From assembly GCA_036172665.1 (NCBI GenBank), contig CM069875.1, forward strand, positions 11,798,001 through 11,862,000: a DNA stretch of 64,000 nucleotides, in the 5' to 3' direction. The notes under the pieces were generated by a model. That model searched no databases and was not told where the DNA came from. It saw only the letters and a list, made by a program, of their open reading frames with translations. Position numbers and translations under genes: made by a program. This stretch comes from Prosopocoilus inquinatus. Lineage: Eukaryota > Arthropoda > Insecta > Coleoptera > Lucanidae. This document shows, piece after piece, positions 10,226 to 20,475 of the stretch (position 1 is the stretch's first letter; every line of letters begins with the position of its first letter).

Positions 10226-11116
10226 ATATCCTTGCTTGTGTTCTTAAATTTCGTGAAACAGGATCACTTGGTCGCAAAATAGGGAGCGGAGCAGCTAAGA
10301 AAAGGACTGCAGCCTGCATTGAAGAAGTTCGGAATCGAATGGAACAATCTGCCAAGAAATCTATTGCGAAACTTTCACAAGAAGTTCAGCTATCAGTGGG
10401 AACATGTCACACTATTCTTAAAGCTTTATCCATATAAGATTCAAGCAGTCCACGAACTCAGGCCAGTAGATTTTCACAGAAGAACAGAATATTGTCAGTG
10501 GTTTCTTGATAACTTAAACAACGACGACATTCTTGACAAGTGTTTCTTTTCCGATGAGGCCTGGTTTCATCTCTCAGGGTATTTAAATAAACAGAATATG
10601 AGAATATGGTCAGCAGAAAATCCCCATGAATTTGTGGAAACTCCATTACATCCATTAAAAATTGGTGTTTGGCTAGCAGTGTCAAGAAGGCGTATCATCG
10701 GACCAATATTTTTTAACGACTCAGTAACTGCTGAAAGATACCGAAATGAGTTATTAGAACGTTTCATTAATAAACTACCTGATGAACTTACAGAAATGTT
10801 TTTTCAGCAAGACAATGCTACTGCCCATACAGCTCATCAAACAATGACTTTCCCGTCGCAGTTTTTTGATAATCGGATTGTGAATTTTCCTGCAAGGTCT
10901 CCGGATCTCACAATTATGGATTACTTCATTTATCCGCACATGAAAAACACAGTTTTTAGAACTACGCGTCACACAATCGAAGAACTTCGTTCGGGCATTA
11001 CAGATGTGTGTGCTAACATAACCCCCGAACACTTAGCAAACGGGTTTGAAAACATGAAACTCAAAATACGCTTATGTATTCAAGCTGGAGGAGAGCACTT
11101 TGAGCATCTACTTTAA
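10226..11116 (+). pseudogene. Tc1/mariner-like transposase (remainder), frameshifted
   Basis: The part after the gypsy insertion first continues the HTH region (KFRETGSLGRKIGSG, then a second helix-turn-helix up to about 10430). A one-base frameshift near 10420-10435 then moves it to another frame, which runs open to the stop at 11114. The catalytic DDE/D domain is recognisable: first Asp in FFSDEAWFHLSG, second in FFQQDNATAHTA, third in ARSPDLTIMDYF, the normal order for cut-and-paste mariner-like transposases. Apart from the frameshift and the insertion the domain looks fairly well kept, suggesting moderate age. Inverted ends and TA duplications surround it. Confidence 0.8.
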
Positions 11117-11252
11117 ACTTTAATGTTGTGTTTTTATTTGATGTTATGATCAGTACTGACAGTTAATGACAACTGTTTTCTCTAGAATTGTGTCGCCAAC
11201 TTCATAAAAAAATCACAGCTTACTTTAATGAGGAATTCAATTGAAGGCACGG

Positions 11253-11779
11253 TACTTAACATAATTAAAATAATACGTTATATTTGGCGAAAATGATAAG
11301 AGTTGCTCGCACATAGATGTCAAACGTTAGACAGTTGTCACCTAGTGTCACCACCTCACGTCGGCATGTCGAGTTTCATGTGTGTCGATCACGCATGTCA
11401 CAAAATCTAATTTTCTTTCGATTTTATGTATACAATATTATGAATATCTTTAATGGTTTCCAAGATATTTGCGTTCAAATTGATTTCTTGTCAAATACTG
11501 ATATTATAAATATGAAATTGCTTATTATTTCCATATAATTAAAGTAATAATTATGGAAGATCAGTTAAAAGATGGTTTAAACTCAACTCAATTTTTATTC
11601 TCATAAGTACATATAAATGTACAAGAAATGTACAAGGAAAGATGCAGTACCTATTTGTAGTAAACATAATTAAAACCCAAACCTTCTACACAATACTCTG
11701 CAGTATCTCACACCCTTTCCCTTAAATTACTACTTCAACTAAAACTAACTGTTTATAATAAAACGTTTATAAATAAAAT
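11253..11779. other. Intronic stretch without recognised gene
   Basis: AT-rich. It may include a remnant LTR of the gypsy relic that ends near 11780, since it lies where that LTR should be, but no second copy is available for comparison. Confidence 0.35.
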
Positions 11780-13920
11780 TTGTTCATCTGACTTTTGCAG
11801 TTGCGGTCTCAAATTATATCTTGAAGCAGATATAACTTCTGAGGTTCTGGCGTTTAAGTTTTCTGACACATTATTACGAGATATACCATCTACTGATACG
11901 TCGTTATCAGAAGAACATATGTCTACTTGGTTTTCAATATTATTTTTAAAAAAAATTTTAGCAAATCGTTTTTGATTGCAGTGAAAACCTCGAGCAGCCT
12001 CTGTACAGCTGTTTCAGCCCTATTTGGGGCTTTTTTAGCAGAGACGTAGTTCGAAATTTTCACTGCAAACCAAAAACGACTTGACCAATTTATTCGCAAG
12101 CAAGCATGGCTGCCTTGCATGGGGTAGCTTATTATGTAGCAAACCCGCTTTAATTTGTTTTCCTACTACAATATCAGGTCAAAAAGCGATCATAGGACGT
12201 CGCTGTTTTATCTATTGATAGAATTTTTATAAGAGAGGCTTCGTCAAAATTTTCATTTCTAAATGTGCTTTTTTCAATATTAACTTAATATGTTTAACTA
12301 AATTTTCGGCTTCTGCATTGCTAGATGGATGGTAAGGAGGTCTACAGATGTCTTTAATGTCGTTTTGCTTTGAAAACTCACCAAATTCCTGGCACAAAAT
12401 TTTACATTTTACAATACAATAGCAGTGGGTTATCTAAAAAGGGAAAATATTGCACGCAAGCTTAGCATTTGTTGTTTGCATTTTCTCCACTTCACTCCAT
12501 TTAGTGTAAGCGTCTTTAACAACTAAATATTTGGAACCGAATATTAGTCCTAAAAAATCTATATGTAGTATGTAGTCTAGATCTGGGTTCTATTGGCCTA
12601 GGCCAAGGACGGCTGTATTTAGGGGGACCAGAGAACAAAATTGATCAGGCAGTCCATCTGCTACAAATGCTTTTAAAATCTACGTTCATAGAGAGCCACC
12701 AAAAGTAGCTAGCTTCTGGCCAAATATTTGGTTTTTGAAATTCTCATGCTGCCCTCATAAACAGAAGAGCGGCATCTACTGAAAAAAGTGAAATTGACAT
12801 AATAGTATCATTAGAATCAGTACAGAGTTTTTTTTTTTTTTTCATTTATACAGCACAAAAACGCGATATTTTCACTCAAAAACTGATATAAGTATAATTT
12901 TTATATTAAGAAACGCCGTATCTCCACAAATTATAAGTACGATACTGGATAAAAACGCGGCATCGCGAGACTATAACTAGTAACAGCACTTCTCTTTACG
13001 ACGACGGCAGCATGTGAGTATTATGAAGCTCTTCTAAAATTTTATTTCGTAGCTTCAGTGGTATTACGGTAAACCCACAAAAAACACCCATTTTCCACAT
13101 GTAATTGATCTTTCCGAGAAATAAAAGGTTTAAACTGTTCTTTTACCGACCACCGACCGACCATGTAGACAATAAATAACCATAAATGCTATTTAAAACA
13201 GCGTCCTTATGTGTTTTCCTCGCAGTAGTCTTATAATTAACTCGTATCACTTCGTCCATATAGAAGATATGACTAAAATCTGCTTGTTTTTCACTATTTA
13301 TGTGTAAAGCTAAGCGTGAAAATCCATCTGCGTTGCCGGTTTTCGGAGATACTGTATATTCAATACTATACTTATTAACCGTTCACCCTTTTTTCTCGTC
13401 AGAGTAGGCGAGTTACGGCGACATTTTTGTTGGTATCACAATGAAATACAGACAGATGAAACGGTTATGTTTATTTTCAATGTCAAGTTTACGATTTTAG
13501 TACATTGACATCACTTCGAACTCAGTAATATACATATACGTTATTTATGCCAGAGTCAGTAGCAGATAGGTACTTCTCAGTATTCGGCAGTATAGTGAGA
13601 TTGCTAGTGTGGAATTGTCATAATATTTTTCATGTCAGATTCTAGCATTTATCAAAACTCATATAAGCAACCGAAGGTAAATAAAATTTAGCCTACTTTG
13701 ATGAGAATAAAGAGTGAATGCTTAATATACGCTGACAAAATAATAGCCCGTGGTTGAAGTCTACTAGCTGCCGTTGCCTTATTTGCCTCAGAAATGGCTA
13801 ACAAAGGTTCATGATCCGTAATTAAAGTAACTCTCCGCTATCTAAATATTGGTGAAATTTTAACACCGAATATTATTGCCAGGCTTTCATTTGCGAATAC
13901 TTAGTTTCAGCTTTCTTAAG
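11780..13920 (-). pseudogene. Second Ty3/gypsy pol relic (RNase H, integrase, C-terminus)
   Basis: Fragments in minus-strand order: 13690-13920 an RNase H piece (AETKYSQ, KFHQYLDSGE, RIMNL); 13200-13350 the RNase H/integrase linker (KTGNADGFSRLALHINSEKQ) followed by EELHNTHM; 12590-12640 RPWPRPIEPRSR, the stretch before the integrase core; 12250-12590 the core (LHIDFLGLIFGSKYLVVKDA ... PYHPSSNAEAENLVKHIK); 11780-11925 the C-terminal RYNLRPQ tail. Many stops and shifts. A foldback repeat (11940-12235) and about 300 bp of unknown sequence (13370-13680) interrupt it. It differs from the 4417-10225 family. Confidence 0.8.
11940..12235. repeat. Foldback repeat family R1, copy 1
   Basis: Begins GCAAATCGTTTTTGATTGCA, continues through CAGCTGTTTCAGCCCTATTT and GACTTGACCAATTTATTCGC, and ends GGTCAAAAAGCGATCATAGG...GTCGCTGTTTTATCTATT. 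Further copies are at 26080-26640, 28010-28060, 43990-44500, 56507-56690 and 58030-58170. It has no coding capacity and here sits inside the gypsy relic. Confidence 0.75.
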
Positions 13921-14094
13921 GACCAGTTGTGCAAAGGTGGTTTAACTGAACCAAGTTCAAAATAAACAAATTCGCATAGGATTTTAAGGACATATTGTAA
14001 TTAATGTATTCCTAAATAAAATTTGATACGATACACTTTGAACCTGGTTCACTTGAAAGTGAGTTCAAACCTCCTTTGTACAATTGGCCCTTGC
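13920..14094. repeat. MITE with inverted GACCAGTTGTGCAAAG ends
   Basis: GACCAGTTGTGCAAAGGTGG at 13921 is mirrored by CCTCCTTTGTACAATTGGCC at 14074-14093. Non-coding. End sequence resembles the Harbinger-like MITE at 14523. Confidence 0.5.
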
Positions 14095-14222
14095 ACCCAA
14101 TTTTACAATAACGGTTTAATTTTGAGCCGAAGCTTAAATCCCTTGCAACAATTCTTGAGTTAATCGTTGCTGAGGGTTTAAGCCTCAGCTCAAAGTTGAG
14201 CCTCGGTTGCAAAACTGGATCT
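14095..14222. repeat. Palindromic MITE, same family as 14523-14650
   Basis: A near-full-length imperfect hairpin: ATTTTACAATAACGGTTTAA ... GCAAAACTGGATC with the inner motif TTTGAGCCGAAGCTTAAATC on one side and GGCTCAAAGTTGAGC-like sequence on the other. It is one of two copies within 450 bp and more diverged than the second. Confidence 0.6.
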
Positions 14223-14522
14223 TAGTGTTCAAACATTTAAATGTTGTCACGTGATTAAATTGGTTAAAGCAAAAGTTTCTGGTATGATTCAGCAACTATT
14301 TTTTTCTTCTGAATTTTGCAGGCTCCTGTTATAATTGAAAATATAATACACAGCTCAAGTACTATTTCTAATTCAGATACAACAGATTTAGAAGAAAGAT
14401 CTCTTGGTAAGTAGATAATGGTGTCATTGTTATTGTTTAGGAGACTGTAATGCGCAATAATGCAATTTTAAATACAGTGTACTCAACAAAGAACAAATTA
14501 TCTTACAAGCTGTACAAACTAA

Positions 14523-14650
14523 GGCCCAGTTTTACAATGACGGTTTAACTTTGAGCCGAAGCTTAAATCCTTCACAACAATTGTTGAGATAATTGTTGCT
14601 AAGTGTTTAAACCTCGGCTCAAAGTTGAGCTGCAATTGTAAAACTGGACC
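14523..14650. repeat. Harbinger-like palindromic MITE with TAA target duplication
   Basis: 128 bp, GGCCCAGTTTTACAA ... TTGTAAAACTGGACC, flanked by TAA on both sides (14520-14522 and 14651-14653). A three-base TAA duplication and GG-starting termini fit PIF/Harbinger. Almost the whole element is one imperfect hairpin. Confidence 0.7.
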
Positions 14651-14856
14651 TAAGGCGTATGCAATAGGTTTACAGTCACTATTAGGATATATTTGGAATA
14701 TAACAGCACCAAGTGCTACTGAACTAGAACCACAAGCTAAACTTATAGGTAATTCGGAATTAAAATATGCTGATATACTTGATGATGTCAATTCCATTTT
14801 CACTAATTCAAAAGCCTTCTGACCATTTCCATTTTGTGTTCTTATGAAGTAATATA

Positions 14857-15065
14857 TACAGGATATCTCGTAACGTACGAAGGAGATTAAAAGACTAGCT
14901 AGAGGACTAAACTAAAGTTTTTTCATAATAAACTTTTGGAAAAATATATAAATATATATACTAGGTGTCTCATAACATACGGAGGAGATTAAAATGGTAG
15001 CTAGGGCAGATCAAATTAAAGAGTTTTTCTTAATAAATTTTTGGTAAAAAAGCATTAACTAAAAT
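14857..15065. repeat. Two tandem units of about 105 bp
   Basis: The unit GTAACGTACGAAGGAGATTA...TTTCATAATAAACTTTTGG at 14860 is repeated, diverged, at about 14960 (ATAACATACGGAGGAGATTA). Related sequence lies at 30305-30400 and reversed at 32200-32300, so it is a dispersed family beginning near TATACAGG. Confidence 0.6.
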
Positions 15066-15812
15066 GTTACAAGAGTTTAAAGTGAAATTAATTAAAAAGC
15101 AAAAGTTACTCCCTGTAGTTATATTTTACGTCTTAAATTCAAATTTGAGGTACTCAAGAGTTAATTGAACACTGTTTTACATAAAACAATTATTAAAAAA
15201 AAATCTTTTTAAGAAAATGCATTTTTCAGGCTTTATTTTCACACCAGCATATAAAATAAATATCCAGTGCAAATGCACTTGCCCTGGATATTTCGTAAGG
15301 AGAGGATTCTCCGAGATACAATTTTCCTAAAGTGCTCTTAACTTATGGTGTGTGGGTGTAATTTGCTCTCATCTGTAGGTTGTTTTTGACGATTTATACA
15401 TAATATATACAGGCTGTCCGTTTCTCGAGCCCAAGCATGGGAATTTCACTTATCTTAAGATATGCGAGGTCGGTTAAATTAGGCCAAAGTTGCATATTTT
15501 CATGCTAATTAATAATCTGAAGAGCAATTTAAACTATTCCTTTTCGTTTTGAAGATATTGAGAAAAAACTAAAATTTTTCATTTTCGTTTCTATTTTTTA
15601 AATCGAAAACCGATGAAGTTTATAACATTTATAATTTACACATTATTAAGGCAGTTTTTTACGTAGAATCTAAATCTGTCAATACATTTACCCGAGCTTT
15701 ATCTGTTTAATTTATCGTTTTCAAGTTTTAAAAAAATCTATGAAAAAATTAAAATTCTAGAAGGGAAATAATGAAAGGTTAAATATTGAAAAGGTATAAA
15801 ATTTTACAATAG
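15066..15812. other. Intronic stretch without recognised gene
   Basis: AT-rich; part of it (to about 15180) is shared in reverse with 32100-32220, so it is at least partly repeat. A TATACAGGCTGTCC element-end motif lies at 15410. No coding signature. Confidence 0.4.
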
Positions 15813-17011
15813 AGGGTGTTCTTTTACTGTGTGCAAATATTTAAACCTGTAATACATCACCATAAATGGCAACGATTAAACGTATATGCCCTTAACACTA
15901 AGTTAATAGTTTTCGAGAAAAATGCATTGGAAGATTTTCACCAAACCGTTTGAAAACTGCTGGCATAGCTAACAACTGGATGGTATGGAATATAGGTCAG
16001 TGTTCACGATGTCGTAAACGAACATCTGTTTGATTCGTATGAGGCCTATTAATAGATCGTAACAAATCAAAACAAGTCAAAACAAGTGCCACTTCGCTCC
16101 AAGAAATTACAATTTTAGGAATTTTCAAATTATAAACCGAGGACTGTAATTACTGCACAAAAAATGCGGATGAGTTAAATAATGACATCACCGTCATTCA
16201 TCGTTTATTTTCGGAAATTTACCCTCACAAGTAATAAATTGCCTTTCCATTTCTAATTAAATAGATTAAAATTTCTTTAGTTTAATACAGAAACTTTAAA
16301 ATAATGTTGTAATTTATCTACTGTTTGTACAGTTTAAAATCAGCCGCATTACGTAGTCACACCAGAGAGAATAAAATAGCTGTTAAAACTGATATGTACT
16401 CACTACCAATATGACTGACATTAAATTTACAATTTCTATTAATTCAATTATGAAATTCGGCGAAAATTACAAATTGATTAAAATCTTAAAGTATTCTCGG
16501 ATGCATTCGATAAAGTCGCAGTTTGGCATTTCTTTTGATGCTTTTTATTACGGCAATTTTTTGTGTTTTTATAACGTCGGCCGATGTAACGCGTTTTAGG
16601 TGGGGCAGTATTACATTAGAGTTCTGCAGTTACGAAAAATTTGGCATTTAAAATAATGAAAAAAGAGTTGTTACTCTTGTACGGCGAAGTCCGCGGAAAC
16701 GCACATAGGACCCGGGCATTGTAATAAACGATATCAGTGATTTTTATTACGAAACGCTGGAGAATGAGTTTAAATAAGGGACTCCTTTTATGATCAGCGC
16801 TGTGTGTGGGCACACCCACTGACTACAGAGGAAGACGTCAATGACCTTGCTAAATATTTCTCTCTCGCACATTTCAGCAGTTTCAAACAAGTGGAACCTC
16901 CGGATTTTTTTAACTATGATTCGGTAGCCACCCGAAAATACGCGCATACGGTAGAATTTCACGTTCTTATACTGAGGTCTCTTTATTTGCACATAGTAAA
17001 AGAACACCCTG
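15813..17011. mobile_element. TA-flanked non-autonomous element (E4) with about 40-bp inverted ends
   Basis: Left end AGGGTGTTCTTTTACTGTGT and the reverse of the right end (CAGGGTGTTCTTTTACTATG) match for about 40 bp. The left end is repeated in reverse at 44519-44600, and an internal part (16840-16910) in reverse at 43335-43405. No transposase is present. The flanking TA suggests TA-target insertion. Confidence 0.6.
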
Positions 17012-17120
17012 TATATTATTGTTATGAATTGGGGCGTTCAGAAATTATAGTTGTTAAATTTCAGAACACTTTAATTACAAAATGTCGTTTTACACAATTG
17101 AAAACACAATAGTAATGAGC

Positions 17121-17367
17121 TGTAACACTTGTCTAACAAGTGAAACTTCTACAGATTGTACTTTCTACTATTCGAGGTATAAGCACTTCGTTTGTTAACT
17201 TATAACTACTCCACTGGCGGGCCATTACGGCTTTTATAGTCAATCCCTGTTTTCAGGACGCTAGTAGAATAAACGCGAATCAATAAGAAAATTCGATAAC
17301 ATTCTATGACGCAAGATGAGGTGACTCGTACTAAAAATAGACCTATTTGCGTGTCACTGCTGTAACA
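17121..17367 (-). repeat. LTR of a third gypsy element (3' LTR)
   Basis: 247 bp beginning TGTAACAC and ending CTGTAACA, so TG...CA on both strands. Directly inside it, the minus strand has a purine-rich tract (AAAAGGTGGCAG) before TGTTACAGC, matching a polypurine tract, followed by the end of pol. Only one copy is in the window, so the outer boundary is inferred. Confidence 0.55.
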
Positions 17368-17401
17368 CTGCCACCTTTTAGTTCTGTTCTTCCCGAATAG
17401 A

Positions 17402-17755
17402 TTACAGAACTAAACGGTCAATGTGGATCACTTTCATCTTCCCGCGGAGTAGCTTTTGTATCCTATACACCACATCATTGATCCTCTTAATTATTTGATA
17501 GGGTCCATCCCAAGGCGCCTGTAGTTTGAGGCACACTCCACGAGTCCTTCTGGGATTGTATAGCCACACCTGGTCCCCTTCTTGGAATCCTGTTTTATTG
17601 GCTCGTCGATCGTAGCGGGTCTTCATTTTGTCTGTCGCCAAACTGATGTTACGTTGGACGTATTCGTGAGTGTTCATTAAACGGCGATCAAATTCATGCG
17701 AGTATTCACTTAGTCCTAGTCCAGTTTCTGGTCGCCCAAATTTTCAGTCACAAGG
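17402..17755 (-). pseudogene. Gypsy integrase C-terminal fragment
   Basis: A clean minus-strand frame from about 17745 (FGRPETGLGLSEY) to TAA at 17402. It contains the family's SEYSHEFDRRL, KMKTRYDRRAN, GDQVWLYNPRRTRG and WDGPYQIIKR motifs, the GPY/F region typical of Ty3/gypsy integrases. It aligns with the end of the 4643-8112 pol but is clearly diverged. Upstream it stops at the mitochondrial insert; downstream are polypurine tract and LTR. Confidence 0.8.
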
Positions 17756-17768
17756 CGACTAGGAACAT

Positions 17769-17832
17769 TATTTGTACTATTTCTAGATTTTTTGATTGGA
17801 AGTCAATTACAATATTTTATGTTATACAAATA
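17769..17832 (-). tRNA. trnG: Mitochondrial tRNA-Gly (TCC) copy within the NUMT
   Basis: 64 nt. The acceptor stem TATTTGT/ACAAATA pairs perfectly over 7 bp; the anticodon arm reads TTGA-CTTCCAA-TCAA with anticodon TCC. It follows cox3 directly, as in insect mitochondria. It is not expected to be functional in the nucleus. Confidence 0.85.
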
Positions 17833-18618
17833 TCTACCTCATCAGTAGATTGAAATATGTAAAGTAGTATATAAAAATAATCAAACTACAACTACGAAAT
17901 GTCAGTACCAAGCTGCGGCTTCAAATCCAAAGTGCTGGATTGACGAGAAGTGGTTGTTGAGGTGGTAGCGTAGTAGACATACGGCTAGAAATGTTGTTCC
18001 GATGATAACGTGGATTCCGTGGAATCCTGTTGCTATAAAGAATAAGGAACCACATACTGTGTCAGCAATTGTAAACGGGGCTTCCTTGTATTCATAGGCT
18101 TGGAGGAGAGTGAAGTAGATACCAAGAATTACGGTGAGGGCTAATCCTTGTGTTACTTGGTTGAAATTTTTTTCAATTACACTATGGTGTGCTCATGTTA
18201 CTGTAAGTCCTGAGGAGAGGAGAATTAAGGTATTAAGTTGGGGGATTTGAAGTAGGTTAAAGGGAGTGATTCCTTTGGGTGATCAGTTTATCCCTAATTC
18301 GATGGTTGGGGAGAGGCTTCTATGGAAGAATCCTCAGAAGAATAAGATGAAGAAGAATACTTCTGATGTAATGAAAAGATATATTCCTCAACATAATCCT
18401 ATAGTTACTGGGTAGGTATGTAGTTCCTGGAAGGTGCCCTCTCGCCATAATTGGTATATTACAAGTCCGGTAACAATAAATCCTAAAAGAAGATGGTTGT
18501 GATTAAATATATGGAATCATTTAATGATTCCTGTTATTGTGATTATTGCTAAGAATGCTCCGAGGATTGGCCATGGTCTGGTGTCTACCAGGTGGAAGGG
18601 ATAGTTTTTGTAACTCAT
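17833..18618 (-). pseudogene. cox3: cox3 NUMT copy (cytochrome c oxidase subunit III)
   Basis: From ATG 18618 the sequence stays open for 262 codons in the invertebrate mitochondrial code, the usual length of COX3, and ends WWG-Ser before tRNA-Gly with an incomplete stop. Conserved stretches include [73 protein letters not shown] and [14 protein letters not shown]. In the standard code the TGA codons are stops. Oddities: a four-residue gap in the usual YQWWRDxxREGT region, Val where VDVVW normally has Asp, and about four extra residues before ISIYWWG. These may be species features or post-transfer changes. It overlaps the atp6 stop at TAATG, as in mitochondria. Confidence 0.95.
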
Positions 18619-18777
18619 TAAATTGCTTTTCTAGAGTAGAGTGTTCTTAGAACTGCAAATACATATGACTGAATAATGACAACGGCTGACTCTAAAACTA
18701 GAAGTAGGATTTGTGTCATTAATAATACTAAGTACAAAGTTTTTTTAATCTCGAACCGGACAGAGGATGAAGGGAAA

Positions 18778-18821
18778 TCACTCAACGTTTCGCTATAGAT
18801 TTAAAGCTTCGTCAGAAGTGA
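18778..18821 (-). ncRNA. Hammerhead ribozyme motif (left end, copy A)
   Basis: Minus strand: TCACTT / CTGACGA / hairpin AGCTTTAAATCTATAGC / GAAAC / GTT / GAGTGA. CUGACGA and GAAA are the invariant core. UCACUU pairs with GAGUGA (six pairs, one G-U) as stem I. GCU/AGC closes stem II. ACGU is a self-complementary minimal stem III, with cleavage expected after U. A two-base-pair stem III usually works as a dimer. Confidence 0.7.
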
Positions 18822-18949
18822 AGTAAATAAACAAGTTGTCAAGAGAAACAAGTCGTCAAGAGAAACAAGTCGTCAAGAGAAACGAAAAGGTAACATGATT
18901 TTAAACAAAAATTTGTCCCGAATAAAGGGAAAAGTAACTAGAACTAAAT

Positions 18950-20340
18950 TAAAACTATATTTTTTTTTAATTTGACAGATCCATATCCTGTTTAAGGAGT
19001 CCAGAAAACTACAAAATATGTCATTTAAAATTTCAAAGTCCGTACGTTTATTAATATAATAGAAACATTTTAATTTTACACATTTCTAAAAAAACGTCTT
19101 TTAAAAATATTAGATTCACTGTACAAAATGTCAGTATTATCAAAATCAAACTTATTTACTAATGAACGCTCTACAAGCATTGAATGGTTTCGATTATTTT
19201 TTTAAATATATATAAACAGAATTACAATTTGAACATTTGGTTTCATAAACCACGTTGGGTTGTTTTAATTTCGGTATATTGGTTTTTAAATTCGAAACAA
19301 ATAAATTTAAATTATTCACAGATCTATGGCTAAAATTAAATTATGTTTTTTGAAAATGTGTTTAAATGTATCGTGTAATGGTTCAATATAAGGCAATGAT
19401 GTGTATTTATAGTTCGAAATTTGTCTGATGTTATTAGAGACATTTGAATTTTGTAAGTATTTAATACGATTTTTAATTACTGATTCAATAAGATTTATTG
19501 GATAAGAATTTTGAATAAAAGTTTTCTTTATTAAATTTAAGTTATCATAAATGAAAACGTTATCAGAAAGTAAAATAGCTCGAACTGTTAATGAAATAAT
19601 AGTTGCAATTTTATAATTTTTGAGTGTATACGAGTTAAAATTTATGTATCTACCTGACCAGTTAGATTTATGAAATCAATTAGTAATTAATTTATCATTC
19701 TGTCTGATAATATTAACATCAAGAAAACTCAATGAATTATTATTTTCTTTTTCTACTGTAAATTGTAATCTATTATGAAAGGAATTAAATTTATTTAAAA
19801 CAAAATCTACCTTATCAGAAGGCAAAATCAGAAATGTCATCTACATAACGAATATAACGAAAATATAACGTTAATTAAATCGAATGATAAAGAGTTAATA
19901 ACAGATTTTTCTAGTTCTTGCATAACAATTTCAGCTAAAGCCGGAGATAAAAGAGAACTCATTGCTGTACCAAAAATCTGTTTATAAAATATATCATTGA
20001 AAGCAAAATAAGATATTTCAAAACAAATTAACTATTTCTAAAAAGTTACCTTTGGAAATATCAATAAAATCTTTAATCTCTAACCACCTATCATTAATAT
20101 CTTTTAAAGCCAAATCTTTAGGAATGTTAGTAAATAAAGAAATAACATCTAAAGAAATTATAATGCAATTATTTGGTACAGTTATTTGTTTTAATTTTTC
20201 TACAAGTTCAAAAGAATTTTTTTTTAAATATTCTGATTTACTAGTAACCTGAGTAATGATTTTTGTAATAAATTTAGATAATAATAAACAAATAAATAAA
20301 TTTAGATAAGAAATATGAAATACAGTATAATTTTGGAAAT
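18950..20340 (-). pseudogene. Penelope-like reverse transcriptase with GIY-YIG endonuclease, decayed
   Basis: Minus-strand pieces in order: SLDVISLFTNIPKDLAL (about 20100-20170, RT), FNDIFYKQIFGTAMSSLLSP and LAEIVMQELE (about 19930-20000), the catalytic region RYVDDI (about 19840), and later VYETKCSNCNSVYI (about 19200-19260, the CxxC and start of GIY-YIG). Then comes FDFDNTDILYSESNIFKRRF (about 19090-19150). Penelope-like proteins have exactly this RT then GIY-YIG order. Several frameshifts and stops, including just after IVNLF and around the RYVDDI motif, rule out function. Confidence 0.82.
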
Positions 20341-20433
20341 ATGGGATGTTGTACTTTAAGAGATTTAGGCGACAATATTACTAATTTCAACTTCGACTTG
20401 TTTCTCTTGAAAACTTGTTTATTTACTTTTTTT

Positions 20434-20475
20434 CGCTCCTGACGAAGCTATAAGTCTATAGCGAAACGTTGAGTG
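20434..20475 (+). ncRNA. Hammerhead ribozyme motif (right end, copy A)
   Basis: CGCTC / CTGACGA / AGCTATAAGTCTATAGC / GAAAC / GTT / GAGTG. Stem II is a perfect six-pair GCTATA/TATAGC hairpin with a short loop. Stem I is CGCUC/GAGUG with one G-U pair. Stem III is the minimal ACGU. It is oriented opposite to the left-end motif because the element ends are inverted repeats. Confidence 0.75.

Larger units (their letters stand above)
4147..11252 (+). mobile_element. Tc1/mariner-like DNA transposon, interrupted by a gypsy element
   Basis: Both ends carry the inverted repeat CCGTGCCTTCAATTG (4147-4161, and reversed at 11238-11252), each next to a TA dinucleotide (4145-4146 and 11253-11254), the target duplication expected of Tc1/mariner elements. 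Removing the gypsy insertion (4417-10225, with one ATAT) leaves an element of about 1.3 kb encoding one transposase, a normal size. The transposase has since suffered at least one frameshift, so the element is dead. Confidence 0.85.

Noticed and set aside
17861..18618. A nuclear protein-coding reading of the cox3 region
   Set aside because: TGA codons stop every standard-code reading; the frame is only open in the mitochondrial code.
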